From Actinomyces sp. (GTDB taxonomy: Bacteria > Actinomycetota > Actinomycetes > Actinomycetales > Actinomycetaceae): DNA of 64,000 nt. The notes under the pieces were generated by a model. It saw only the letters and a program-made list of their open reading frames with translations. It made no database searches and was not told the DNA's origin. Made by a program: the position numbers and the translations under genes. Numbering within the stretch: position 1 is the stretch's first letter; every line of letters starts with the position of its first letter. Below, one piece after another: positions 20,371 through 28,514 of this stretch. The stretch is taken from the NCBI RefSeq assembly GCF_029851875.1, contig NZ_JARKVC010000043.1:26326-90325 (forward strand), given 5' to 3'.

Positions 20371-21671
20371 GCCCGCGCCAGCCCGAGGGCGAGCCCCTGC
20401 CAGGGGCCGGTGAGCTGCCCGCGCAGGTGCGCGTGCGCCGTCGTCCCGCCGCCAGCGAGCCAGCCGACGACCCTGGTGCTGCGGAAGGGACAGCCCCGTT
20501 CAGCGTCTACCTGCACGTGCCCTACTGCCGGGTGCGGTGCGGGTACTGCGACTTCAACACCTACACCAACCTCGACATGGGGCACGGGGCCTCAGCCAGC
20601 GACTACGTGAGCACGCTGGCTGGAGAGCTGAGGCTCGCGGCCACCGCCATGGAGCGCGCCGGCCTGCCCCGGCGCACGGCTCAGACAGTGTTCCTGGGCG
20701 GCGGCACCCCCACGATGCTTCCGGCAGCGGACCTGGTGGACATGCTGGAGATGGTACGCACCACCTGGGGCCTGGCCGAGGCCGCGGAGGTGACGACCGA
20801 GGCCAACCCGGAGACCGTGGACGAGCGCTACCTGGCCACCCTCGCTGAGGCTGGCTTCACACGGGTCTCCTTCGGCATGCAGTCGGCGGTGCCACACGTG
20901 CTGGCTACCTTGGAGCGCACCCACACCCTCCAGCGCGTGCCACAGGTCGTGGCCTGGGCACGACGAGCAGGCCTGGACACCAGCCTGGACCTCATCTACG
21001 GGACACCCGGAGAGTCGCTCCAGGACTGGGCGCGCAGCCTGGAGGCCGCCGTCGAGATCGCTCCGGACCACCTCAGCGCCTATGCCCTGGTGATCGAGGA
21101 GGGAACCCGCATGTGGGCCCAGGTGCGGCGCGGCGAGCTGGAGACGCCTACGGAGGATGACGAGGCCACCAAGTACGAGATGGCGGACGCGGCCCTGGCC
21201 TCGGCAGGCTACGAGTGGTACGAGATCTCCAACTGGGCCCGCCCTGGGCACGAGTGCCGTCACAACGAGGCCTACTGGCGGGACTGGGACTGGTACGGTG
21301 CCGGTCCCGGTGCGCACTCGCACCTGGGGGACGTGCGTATGTGGGGCACCAAGGCGCCCGTGGCGTGGGCGGCTCAGGTACGTGCCGGCCGGTTGCCGGT
21401 GGCGGGCCACGAGGTCATTGACGACGGCGCTCGCGAGCTGGAGCGGGTCATGCTCGGTATCCGCCTGCGCGAAGGACTGGACCTGGCGGGCCTGGCCCGG
21501 CCCGGTGAGGAGACGACGGCGGACGGCACCCCTGGCCGGCTCGTACCGGTGGTGGGGGCGCTGGTGGGACAGGGGCTGCTGGAACCGGCAGCCGCCCTGC
21601 GCGGCCGCGCGGTGCTCACCCTGCGCGGCCGGCTCATGGCTGACACCGTGACCAGACGCCTGACGGACTAG
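20367..21671 (+). CDS. hemW: Radical SAM heme chaperone HemW
   Basis: HemW (formerly annotated as coproporphyrinogen oxidase-like) binds heme and an iron-sulfur cluster and is thought to deliver heme. The 434-aa product from GTG 20367 contains YLHVPYCRVRCGYCDF, with Cys54, Cys58 and Cys61 as the radical-SAM CxxxCxxC triad, then FLGGGTPTMLP and EANPETV, typical HemW signatures. The extra cysteine of true HemN (CxxxCxxCxC) is absent, which supports HemW. The first 40 residues are a non-conserved Pro/Ala extension. The start overlaps the MFS stop as GTGA. Confidence 0.93.
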   Translation: MSPRQPEGEPLPGAGELPAQVRVRRRPAASEPADDPGAAEGTAPFSVYLHVPYCRVRCGYCDFNTYTNLDMGHGASASDYVSTLAGELRLAATAMERAGLPRRTAQTVFLGGGTPTMLPAADLVDMLEMVRTTWGLAEAAEVTTEANPETVDERYLATLAEAGFTRVSFGMQSAVPHVLATLERTHTLQRVPQVVAWARRAGLDTSLDLIYGTPGESLQDWARSLEAAVEIAPDHLSAYALVIEEGTRMWAQVRRGELETPTEDDEATKYEMADAALASAGYEWYEISNWARPGHECRHNEAYWRDWDWYGAGPGAHSHLGDVRMWGTKAPVAWAAQVRAGRLPVAGHEVIDDGARELERVMLGIRLREGLDLAGLARPGEETTADGTPGRLVPVVGALVGQGLLEPAAALRGRAVLTLRGRLMADTVTRRLTD

Positions 21672-21751
21672 AGGCGCTGGCTGAGGCTGCGCCGTCGTCG
21701 CCGTGGCGTGAGAGCGACTACCCTGCCAGGCGGACAAGCGGTGTGCGGGCT

Positions 21752-21791
21752 CCTCCTGCGCGAGGAGGCCAGATCCTCCAGGCGCAGGAGG
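21752..21791. terminator. Inverted repeat downstream of hemW
   Basis: CCTCCTGCGC (21752-21761) and GCGCAGGAGG (21782-21791) are exact complements; the segment between contains GAGGAGG and CCTCC, so alternative pairings are possible. It lies 80-120 bases after hemW and 34 bases before the next ATG. It could terminate the operon or affect the following gene. Confidence 0.45.
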
Positions 21792-21824
21792 CCGGGCACC
21801 GTGCCGTGCGGCATAATCGGCGCC

Positions 21825-22481
21825 ATGAGTGACAACCCTGCCTATCAGCCCTGTCCGAGCCAGGCCTACGCGGAGGCGGACCGCCTGACCGTGGGCCAGG
21901 CCCTGACCTGGTCATGGAGGCGCATCGCGGACAACCCGGCCCCGCTGCTGGCGGGTTTTGCGATCTGGACGATCCTGACCGGGACAGGGGTCTCGGTGTC
22001 CTACCTGGGCAGTGACACCACGAGCTCAGGCAGCCTCGTCACGACGATCGCGATGATCCTGTCCCCGATCTCCTTCGCGCACGTCGGTCTGCTCACCGCT
22101 GCCGGTGGCAGGGCCCAGGTCCGTGACTTCTTCACCTTCCCCAACCTGTGGCCGATGGTGCTGGCCGGGATCCTGACCTCGGTCCTGCAGGCGATCGGCT
22201 TCGTCTTCCTCATCATCCCCGGCGTCATCCTGCTCTACCTGTGGTACTTCACCCAGCTGGCGGGAGTCGACCGCGGCCTGGGGGCCACCGACGCGATGCG
22301 TGAGTCGTGGCGGATCCTGCGTTCCAGTGCCAGCGCCCTGGTGCCTTTCGCCCTCATGGGTGCCCTGCTCAGCTTCGCCGGCGTGGTGACCCTGCTGGGC
22401 TGGGTCCTCACGACGCCGCTCGTGGCGCTCATGTCCGCCTACGCCTACGTCACTGCCACGGGGCGCACCGTGGTCGGCTGA
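21825..22481 (+). CDS. Integral membrane protein of unknown function
   Basis: The 218-aa product begins MSDNPAYQPCPSQAY, a polar N-terminus of about 25 residues, then shows roughly five hydrophobic segments (about 43-65, 70-85, 105-125, 130-150, 175-210). The stretch VILLYLWYFTQLAGVDRGLGATDAMRESWRI resembles the middle of small Gly/Ala-rich membrane proteins often called DUF975-like or glycerophosphoryl-diesterase membrane-domain-like, where a loop with A-M-R-x-S-W follows the helices. I do not assign a function. It is bracketed by hairpins, suggesting its own transcript. Confidence 0.6.
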   Translation: MSDNPAYQPCPSQAYAEADRLTVGQALTWSWRRIADNPAPLLAGFAIWTILTGTGVSVSYLGSDTTSSGSLVTTIAMILSPISFAHVGLLTAAGGRAQVRDFFTFPNLWPMVLAGILTSVLQAIGFVFLIIPGVILLYLWYFTQLAGVDRGLGATDAMRESWRILRSSASALVPFALMGALLSFAGVVTLLGWVLTTPLVALMSAYAYVTATGRTVVG

Positions 22482-22516
22482 CGGTCCGCGGGAGGATGGG
22501 CCCGCGTCCGGCTCAC

Positions 22517-22543
22517 GGGGCGTCCCGGATCCCGGGACGCCCC
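22517..22543. terminator. 11-bp GC-rich hairpin before the antiporter gene
   Basis: GGGGCGTCCCG (22517-22527) and CGGGACGCCCC (22533-22543) pair perfectly with a 5-base loop, followed by TTGTCGT. It fits a rho-independent terminator 35 bases after the small membrane-protein gene. Confidence 0.7.
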
Positions 22544-22628
22544 TTGTCGTACAGTGGACCAGCTGTCGTCGGCACCCGGCCGCCTGAGCCCACGGTGCCG
22601 TGTCCTTCAACCCGACCAAGGAGCCCTC

Positions 22629-24032
22629 GTGCACCTGCAGTGGTGGTCCGTCCTGCCCTTCGCGGCGATGCTTGCGAGCATCGCCGTCCTGCCGCTCGTC
22701 CCTGCGACCTCGCACTGGTGGGAGAAGCGGTCGAGCCAGCTCACCGTCGCCCTGGTCCTGGGGCTGCCGGTGGCAGCGTGGATGTGGGTGGCCGGAGGAT
22801 GGCAGGTCGTCTTCGCCTCGGTGGTCGAGTACGTGCAGTTCATCATGCTGCTGCTCGCCCTCTTCGTGGTCTCCGGCGGCATCTTCCTCAAGGGCGATAT
22901 CCAGGCCACCCCGCGCAACAACACCATCTTCCTGGCGATCGGCGGTGTGCTGGCGAGCTTCGTGGGAACCACCGGCGCGGCCATGCTGCTCATCCGCCCG
23001 CTGCTCAACACCAACTCCGAGCGGCGCTACCGGGTGCACACCGTGCTGTTCACGATCTTCGTCATCGCCAACTGCGGCGGTCTGCTGACGCCGCTGGGTG
23101 ATCCGCCGCTCTTCCTCGGCTTCCTGCGTGGCGTCCCCTTCACCTGGACCTTCCACCTGCTGCCGGAGTGGGCCTTCGTCAACGGCATGCTCCTTCTCAG
23201 CTACTACGCCCTGGACCGCTGGTTCTACGCCAAGGAGCCGGCCTCGGCTGTACGCGCGGACCGCAGCGAGGTGGAGCCCCTGGGGCTGCGTGGAGCCAGC
23301 AACCTCATCTGGTTCGCCATCATCATCGCGGCCGTGGCCTTCGCCCCCTCGATCGACGTCGAGGCGATCGAGGCCGGGCACGCCAGCCTGACCGACTGGG
23401 TCCCCACCCGCGAGATCATCATGGCTGTGGCCGCCTTCGGCTCCTACAGGCTCGGCAACCGCCGGGTGCGTTTCGAGGACAACCAGTTCGAGTGGGGGCC
23501 GATCGCCGAGGTGGCGACCTTGTTCATCGGCATCTTCCTGACGATGATCCCGGCGCTGCACTACCTCGACGAGATCGCCGGCAGGCTGCCGCTCAACGAG
23601 ATCACCTTCTTCGTCTTCACCGGTGGGCTGTCCTCCATGCTGGACAACGCCCCCACCTACGTCACCTTCTTCGAGATGGCTGGCCAGCTCAGCCACCCCG
23701 GCGGGGCGACGGTTGCAGGCGTGCCCGAGCTCTACCTCGTGTCGATCTCGCTGGGCGCGGTGCTGTGCGGCGCGATCACCTACATCGGCAACGGCCCGAA
23801 CTTCATGGTCAAGTCCGTGGCTGAGAGCCGTGGGGTCGAGATGCCGAGCTTTGGCGCCTACGTGGTCAAGTCCCTGACCTACCTGGTGCCGGTGCTGGCT
23901 GCGATGGTATGCCTGTTCATCGCACAGCCGGCGTGGGCCAAGGTCCTGGGTGCTGTCATCGTCGTCGCCCTCCTGGCCAACGACGTGCGTCTTGTCGCCT
24001 TCTCCCGCCGCCTGGCGCTCCAGGACGCCTGA
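22629..24032 (+). CDS. NhaD/CitMHS-type sodium:proton antiporter
   Basis: This 467-aa membrane protein has about 11-12 helices. Segments such as KGDIQATPRNNTIFLAIGG, NCGGLLTPLGDPPLFLGF and GGLSSMLDNAPTYVTFFEMA match the NhaD-like branch of the ion-transporter superfamily, where Asp/Asn in membrane turns handle Na+ and H+. GTG 22629 is preceded by AAGGAG at good distance; the open frame reaches further upstream without a ribosome site. It stands alone between a hairpin and a repeat region. Exchange of Na+ for H+ is the family-based expectation; citrate-type substrates are a remote alternative. Confidence 0.8.
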   Translation: MHLQWWSVLPFAAMLASIAVLPLVPATSHWWEKRSSQLTVALVLGLPVAAWMWVAGGWQVVFASVVEYVQFIMLLLALFVVSGGIFLKGDIQATPRNNTIFLAIGGVLASFVGTTGAAMLLIRPLLNTNSERRYRVHTVLFTIFVIANCGGLLTPLGDPPLFLGFLRGVPFTWTFHLLPEWAFVNGMLLLSYYALDRWFYAKEPASAVRADRSEVEPLGLRGASNLIWFAIIIAAVAFAPSIDVEAIEAGHASLTDWVPTREIIMAVAAFGSYRLGNRRVRFEDNQFEWGPIAEVATLFIGIFLTMIPALHYLDEIAGRLPLNEITFFVFTGGLSSMLDNAPTYVTFFEMAGQLSHPGGATVAGVPELYLVSISLGAVLCGAITYIGNGPNFMVKSVAESRGVEMPSFGAYVVKSLTYLVPVLAAMVCLFIAQPAWAKVLGAVIVVALLANDVRLVAFSRRLALQDA

Positions 24033-24096
24033 GCCCGGTCTGGCCGGTTCTGCCTGATCTGCGCGAGCGCGAGTCGGCGCTCGTCTAGCGCTTGCC

Positions 24097-24222
24097 GGCG
24101 TGCCTGGACGCGGTGACGGCGTACTTCGAGGCCATCGCGGCGTGTGCTGGTGCGGTGGCGGCGTACTTCGACGTGGTGGCGGCGTGGGTTGGTGTGGTGG
24201 CGGCGTGGGTATGTTGTGAGGG
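24097..24222. repeat. Six tandem 21-bp units
   Basis: Six adjacent 21-bp units each begin GGCGT (24097, 24118, 24139, 24160, 24181, 24202). Units 2 and 4 read GGCGTACTTCGA, the others GGCGTG. Because the unit is a multiple of three, a minus-strand frame translates it as a 7-residue repeat. Confidence 0.85.
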
Positions 24223-24264
24223 CGTTCCTACCGACGTCGGCAGATACGCCGTCGATATCTGCGC

Positions 24265-24344
24265 ACGCCTCCATATGAGTGAGGTACGCCGCCAGCAGTG
24301 AGGTACGCCTCCATATGAGCGAGATACGCCGTCAGCGGTGAGGC
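24265..24344. repeat. Two tandem 40-bp units
   Basis: Units 24265-24304 and 24305-24344 both start ACGCCTCCATATGAG and continue with GAGRTACGCCGYCAGCRGTGAG. They differ at about five positions and a partial third start follows. The unit includes an NdeI-like CATATG and a repeated TACGCC. Confidence 0.85.
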
Positions 24345-24365
24345 ACGCTGCCACTGCCTGTGACC

Positions 24366-24424
24366 GCGTGCCTGGGGCGGTGACGAGGGCGATGAGCTCT
24401 TCCATGCGCCCTAGCAGGGCCGGA
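24366..24424 (-). pseudogene. Duplicated fragment of the DUF3097 gene 3' end
   Basis: This stretch matches the last 60 or so bases of the DUF3097 gene (26188-26248) and encodes PALLGRMEELIALVTAPGTR in the same reading phase, against PALLGRMEELIDFVTAPGTR in the intact gene. The stop codon is missing, so the frame runs on into repeats. It lies 1.8 kb from the intact gene, beyond the MFS gene. Confidence 0.8.
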
Positions 24425-24512
24425 CTCGTGGGCCCCTGCACCTGGGCCGGCGCGGCGGACCACCGCCCCTCGACGCGTGCCGCCACCGGGGCAGGACGTC
24501 AGCGCTAGCCTC

Positions 24513-24549
24513 AGCGCCCTCGCAGGGAAGGATCCACTGCGAGGGCGCT
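24513..24549 (-). terminator. 13-bp perfect hairpin after the organophosphate MFS gene
   Basis: AGCGCCCTCGCAG (24513-24525) is the exact complement of CTGCGAGGGCGCT (24537-24549), loop of 11 bases. It lies 17 bases past the stop of the minus-strand transporter gene and is a strong terminator candidate. Confidence 0.75.
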
Positions 24550-24565
24550 GGTAGTGGAGCGCGGA

Positions 24566-25960
24566 TCAGGCCTTGGACCGGTTGGTCATCAGCCTGCGCT
24601 CGTACCTGCCGACCACCGCCATGAGCACCACCGCGGCGACGACGACTGCCAGCAGGAAGCCGTAGGTGACGTTCCAGCCCAGGTGGTCAATGAGCAGACC
24701 TACGCCGGTCGAGGCCAGGGAGGCCCCCAGCAGGTAGCCGAACAGCCCCGTGAAGCCGGCCGCGGTTCCCGCCACCGAACGGGGTGAGAGGTCGATGGCC
24801 TGCAGACCGATGAGCATGACGGGACCGTAGATGAGGCCGCCGATGCAGGCGATGAGGATGTAGAACAACCAGATCGGCGCGCTGGGAGGCAGCAGCCAGT
24901 AGAAGGCCAGGGCGATACCGACCCCAGCGAGGAAGAGGATCCCGGCCCCGGAGCGCCAGCCCTTGAAGACCTTGTCCGAGACGAGCCCGCAGGCCAGCGT
25001 GCCGATGATTCCGGCACCCTCGTAGATCGCGAAGCCCAGCAGGCCGTCGGTGACGTTCGCGCCGTGGATCTGGTCGGTGAGATAGACCGGGATCCAGTTG
25101 AGGACGCCGTAGCGCAGGGTGTAGACGAAGACGTTGGTGATCGCGAGCAGGACGATGACCTTGTTGGTCAGCACGTGGCGGACGAGCACGTCCTTCCACG
25201 AGCCGTTCTCGGTCTCGTCGATCTCGACCTTGGCCGGGTCGTTGCGGTACTCCTCGATCGGAGGCAGGCCAAGGGCCTCAGGACGGTCACGGATGAGCAG
25301 GAGAGCGACCAGCGCCACGACCAGGGCGATGAGAGCCGGGACCCAGAAGGCCGGTGTCCAGTCCGCCTCGGAGGAGGAGAAGGTGCTCAGTGCCCAGGCG
25401 GAGGCGATACCGACCCCGGCACCACCGACGTTGTGCGCGCAGTTCCACATCGAGGTCATCCAGCCTCGCTCAGAGGTGGAGAACCAGTGGACGAGCACGC
25501 GTCCGGAGGGAGGCCATCCCATCCCCTGGAACCAGCCGTTGATGAACATCATCACCGCGAACAGGCCGACCGAGGCGCTCAGCAGCGGGACGAAGGCGAT
25601 GAGCAGGTTCACCACCGCGCTCAGCGCCAGGCCCAGCGGCATGAAGTAGCGGGCGTTGGCGCGGTCAGAGAGCATCGCCATGAAGAACTTGGACAGCCCG
25701 TAGGCGAAGAGCACCGCGTTGGCCACGATCCCGATGCCGGTGGCATTCATGATGTCGTGGCTCTTGAGGATGGAGGAGACCAGGGAGACGTTGTTACGAA
25801 TGAGGTAGAAGCCGGCGTAGCCGATGAAGATGCCGAGGAAGGCGCTGGTCCGCCACCGGCGGTAGGCAGGAGCGACCTGGGCCTGAGGAAGCGGGGGAGC
25901 GGCAGGAGGCGCGCTCAGGAAGGCCAGCGGACGCGGTAAGTGGGAAGACGACGTCGTCAT
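24566..25960 (-). CDS. Organophosphate:phosphate antiporter-type MFS transporter (GlpT/UhpC-like)
   Basis: The 464-aa protein has about 12 membrane helices and the family signature near residues 45-60 (FIGYAGFYLIRNNVSL), then GWFQGMGWPPSGR and MTSMWNCAHNVGGAGVG, which are nearly invariant in GlpT, UhpT and UhpC. Known members exchange glycerol 3-phosphate or hexose phosphate for inorganic phosphate. Substrate choice here cannot be read off. The gene is a single unit with an AAGGA ribosome site before ATG and a strong hairpin after the stop. No two-component uhpAB genes are adjacent, which favours a transporter over a UhpC sensor. Confidence 0.87.
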   Translation of the reverse strand: MTTSSSHLPRPLAFLSAPPAAPPLPQAQVAPAYRRWRTSAFLGIFIGYAGFYLIRNNVSLVSSILKSHDIMNATGIGIVANAVLFAYGLSKFFMAMLSDRANARYFMPLGLALSAVVNLLIAFVPLLSASVGLFAVMMFINGWFQGMGWPPSGRVLVHWFSTSERGWMTSMWNCAHNVGGAGVGIASAWALSTFSSSEADWTPAFWVPALIALVVALVALLLIRDRPEALGLPPIEEYRNDPAKVEIDETENGSWKDVLVRHVLTNKVIVLLAITNVFVYTLRYGVLNWIPVYLTDQIHGANVTDGLLGFAIYEGAGIIGTLACGLVSDKVFKGWRSGAGILFLAGVGIALAFYWLLPPSAPIWLFYILIACIGGLIYGPVMLIGLQAIDLSPRSVAGTAAGFTGLFGYLLGASLASTGVGLLIDHLGWNVTYGFLLAVVVAAVVLMAVVGRYERRLMTNRSKA

Positions 25961-26184
25961 TGAGGGGTCCTTGCAGTATTGCTGTTCTCAAGCGGATGGT
26001 GAGCAGGTACTCGCCGACTTGCGGACTTTACTCGCTACCTGGGGCTCATCCTCCTGGGCGAGGGCCTGGAGCAATGACGTGCAGAGCGGGTGGCGCGGGC
26101 GTGCACGTTTGTGCAGGCCCGCAGCACGGGCCCGCCTGACGGGCCCCTCCTGGCTGAGCGGGAACAGGGCGCGGACAGGCGCCG

Positions 26185-27252
26185 TCAGCGTGTGCCTGGG
26201 GCGGTGACGAAGTCGATGAGCTCCTCCATGCGTCCCAGCAGTGCCGGCTCCAGGTCCTTGTAGCTGCGCACGGTGGCCAGGATCCGCTGCCAGCCCTGGG
26301 CGATGTCGGCCTGGCAGGCGTGGGGCCAGCCCAGGGCCTCCAGGGTGCCGTGCTTGATGTCGGTGCCACGGGGCACGTCCGGCCAGGCGCGCAGCCCCAC
26401 CCGCTCGGGCTTGACCGCCTGCCACACGTCCACGTACGGATGGCCCAGGACCAGGACGTTGTCCCCGCCCGGCATGGCGCGCACGCGCTCGGCAGTCCGC
26501 GACTCCTTGGAGCCGGCCACGAGGTGGTCAACCAGCACTCCGGCACGGCGCGTGGGGCTGGGGGCGAAGTCGGTCATGACCTCCTCCAGGTTGTCCACGC
26601 CGTCGAGCATGAGGACCACGACGCCCTCGTGACGCAGGTCGTCCCCCCAGACCTTCTCGACCAGCTCGGCGTCGTGCCTGCCCTCCACCCAGATCCGTGA
26701 GGCGCGCGCGACCTTGGCGGCCTCGCCCTCCACCGCGTAGGAGCCGGAGGCCGTGAGCCTGCGGCCACCAGCACTGACCGGGCCGGTGGGCTGGCGACGC
26801 CGGGGTACCGGTGGGTCGAGGACGACCGGGCGGCCCTCGATCCAGAAGCCGGCGCCGAGGGGGAAGCCGCGGCGCACGCCGTGGCGGTCCTCCAGGACGA
26901 CGACGTGGCAGCCACCCGACTTCTCGACGGCGACGACCGCTCCGACGAAGCCCGTCTGCCGGTCCTCGACGACCAGCCCGGCCGAGACCGGCACGTGCAC
27001 CGAGGCCGGGCGCACCGCGTGCGGTCCCACACGGTGGGGGTCCGCAGCCAGGACGTCGCCGCCGTAGCGGTCCGACGTCGTCGGTCGAGCCGGCACGGTG
27101 GCTGATCGACGGCGCTGGGCCTCGGCCTCGGTGAGCCGCCCGGCGGCCCGCGCCTCCTGCTGCTGACGAGCTGCCTGCTCGCGCAAGGCGGCGCGGCGTG
27201 CGGCGGTGGATCCCGGGACGGCGCGGCGTGGGGGAGTACTCACCCGGGGCAC
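26185..27252 (-). CDS. DUF3097 family protein
   Basis: The 355-aa product belongs to an actinobacterial family of unknown function (DUF3097). Recognisable parts are YGGDVL, the AVHVPVSAGLVVED-like strand, a central WVEGRHDAELVEKVWGDDLR segment, which looks like a Toprim-related nuclease core (EGxxD), and a C-terminal ALLGRMEELIDFVTAPGTR. The start is uncertain: GTG 27252 is used because GAGAGG precedes it, while GTG 27243 or a start nearer 27372 is possible. It is transcribed divergently from hrcA. Its 3' end has been copied to 24366-24424. Confidence 0.8.
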   Translation of the reverse strand: MPRVSTPPRRAVPGSTAARRAALREQAARQQQEARAAGRLTEAEAQRRRSATVPARPTTSDRYGGDVLAADPHRVGPHAVRPASVHVPVSAGLVVEDRQTGFVGAVVAVEKSGGCHVVVLEDRHGVRRGFPLGAGFWIEGRPVVLDPPVPRRRQPTGPVSAGGRRLTASGSYAVEGEAAKVARASRIWVEGRHDAELVEKVWGDDLRHEGVVVLMLDGVDNLEEVMTDFAPSPTRRAGVLVDHLVAGSKESRTAERVRAMPGGDNVLVLGHPYVDVWQAVKPERVGLRAWPDVPRGTDIKHGTLEALGWPHACQADIAQGWQRILATVRSYKDLEPALLGRMEELIDFVTAPGTR

Positions 27253-27305
27253 GGTAGGCCAACCTCTCGCTGGGCGAACGTCAGACCCGCCGGGCACGGC
27301 GTAGG

Positions 27306-27332
27306 ATGGCACTCGCACCCGGCGAGTGCTAG
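27306..27332 (+). promoter_or_regulatory. CIRCE operator upstream of hrcA
   Basis: ATGGCACTC (27306-27314), nine bases, then GAGTGCTAG (27324-27332) match the CIRCE consensus TTAGCACTC-N9-GAGTGCTAA, with the inner GCACTC/GAGTGC arms exact. HrcA binds CIRCE to repress heat-shock genes. A TAGGAT sequence at 27302-27307 overlapping its left edge may be the -10 box. Confidence 0.9.
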
Positions 27333-27416
27333 CTCGGCTCACACGCAGACGGCTTGCCGGTGCCGGTGGCAACAGACCGTGGCGTCGTCAGACGCCTGGC
27401 GAGAGGGAGGGACCAG

Positions 27417-28472
27417 ATGGCGGATGACCGGCGACTCAAGGTCCTGTCCGCCATCGTCACCGACTACGTGCGTACCCGTGAGCCCGTGGGGTCACGAGCG
27501 ATCGTCGAGCGCTACCAGCTGGGAGTCTCACCGGCCACGATCCGCAACGACATGGCGGCCCTGGAGGACGAGGGCTACATCCACCAGCCTCACACCAGCG
27601 CCGGCCGCGTGCCCACGCAGAAGGGCTACCGCCTCTTCGTCGACGAGGTCGCCCGCGTCAAGCCCCTGTCCGCCCCCGAGCGTGCCGCGATCACCGCGCT
27701 GCTGACTGGCGAGGTGGACCTGGACCAGGTGGTGGCCCGCTCGGTGCGCGTGCTCGCCCAGTTCACCGGGCAGCTCGCCGTCGTGGAGTACCCGAGCCTG
27801 CGGCGCACGGCCCTGCGCCACCTGGAGCTCGTGGTGCTCGCACCCACGCGCGTGCTGCTCGTCATCATCACGGACACCGGGCGTGTGGAGCAGCGCACCG
27901 TGTCCACGCCGGCTACCGAGGTGCTGGACCCCGTCGTCGTCGAGCACCTGCGCGTGCGGCTCAACGCCGCGCTGGCCGGGCTGCGCGCAGAGTCCGTCAT
28001 CTCGGTGCTCACGGCCCTGAAGGAACAGGCCAGTGAGGACGAGCGGGCGCTGCTGACGGCAGTGGCCAGCGCGCTCATCGAGGCGCTGCGCCCGGACGCC
28101 GAGGAGCGCCTGGCCATCGCCGGCACGGCGAACCTGGCCCGCTCGACCCCGGACTTCTCCTCGCTCGGCCCCCTCCTGGACGCCATCGAGGAGCAGGTGG
28201 TGCTGCTGCGGCTGTTCACGGACACCAGCGACGTCCTGCCTGCGGGCGGGGCGGAGGGGATGCGCGTGAGCATCGGCTCAGAGAACCACGACGACGCCCT
28301 GGCGGAGGCCAGCGTCGTCACCACCTCCTACGGTGCGGGCTCGGGAGACGCCGTCGCCCACCTGGGCGTCGTGGGGCCCACCCGCATGGACTACCCCGCC
28401 ACCATGACCGCTGTGCGCGCGGTCGCTCGCTACCTCTCCCGGTTCCTGGCGGGACCGGATCAGTCAGCCTGA
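27417..28472 (+). CDS. hrcA: Heat-inducible transcription repressor HrcA
   Basis: HrcA represses class-I heat-shock genes by binding CIRCE, one of which lies 85 bases upstream, so autoregulation is expected. The 351-aa product starts MADDRRLKVLSAIVTDYV, with the winged-helix motif PVGSRAI and SPATIRNDMAALEDEGYIHQPHTSAGRVPTQKGYR, and ends with the dimerisation domain including the PTRMDYP segment. ATG 27417 has GGGAGGG just before it. dnaJ follows after 42 bases, the usual hrcA-dnaJ order of actinobacteria. Confidence 0.96.
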   Translation: MADDRRLKVLSAIVTDYVRTREPVGSRAIVERYQLGVSPATIRNDMAALEDEGYIHQPHTSAGRVPTQKGYRLFVDEVARVKPLSAPERAAITALLTGEVDLDQVVARSVRVLAQFTGQLAVVEYPSLRRTALRHLELVVLAPTRVLLVIITDTGRVEQRTVSTPATEVLDPVVVEHLRVRLNAALAGLRAESVISVLTALKEQASEDERALLTAVASALIEALRPDAEERLAIAGTANLARSTPDFSSLGPLLDAIEEQVVLLRLFTDTSDVLPAGGAEGMRVSIGSENHDDALAEASVVTTSYGAGSGDAVAHLGVVGPTRMDYPATMTAVRAVARYLSRFLAGPDQSA

Positions 28473-28514
28473 GCGGCCGGCGTCGGAGACAACACGTAAA
28501 GGACACGTTCTCAG

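Larger units (their letters stand above)
24033..24512. other. Repeat-rich intergenic region with a degenerate minus-strand frame
   Basis: About 480 bases between the antiporter and the next terminator hold 21-bp and 40-bp tandem repeats and a fragment of the DUF3097 gene end (separate entries). A 133-codon minus-strand frame (24486-24085) runs through all of them; its middle has no resemblance to known proteins and its end is a heptad of the type AATTPTH, AATTSKY. I regard it as remnant sequence, not a working gene. Confidence 0.6.

Noticed and set aside
22026..23696. 556-codon minus-strand frame opposite the antiporter
   Set aside because: Composition (Gly, Glu, His, Asp, Arg) is that of a shadow frame; the plus-strand antiporter has clear membrane helices and motifs.
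24097..24344. Possible CRISPR array
   Set aside because: Units of 21 and 40 bp are directly adjacent with no unique spacers and no cas genes nearby.
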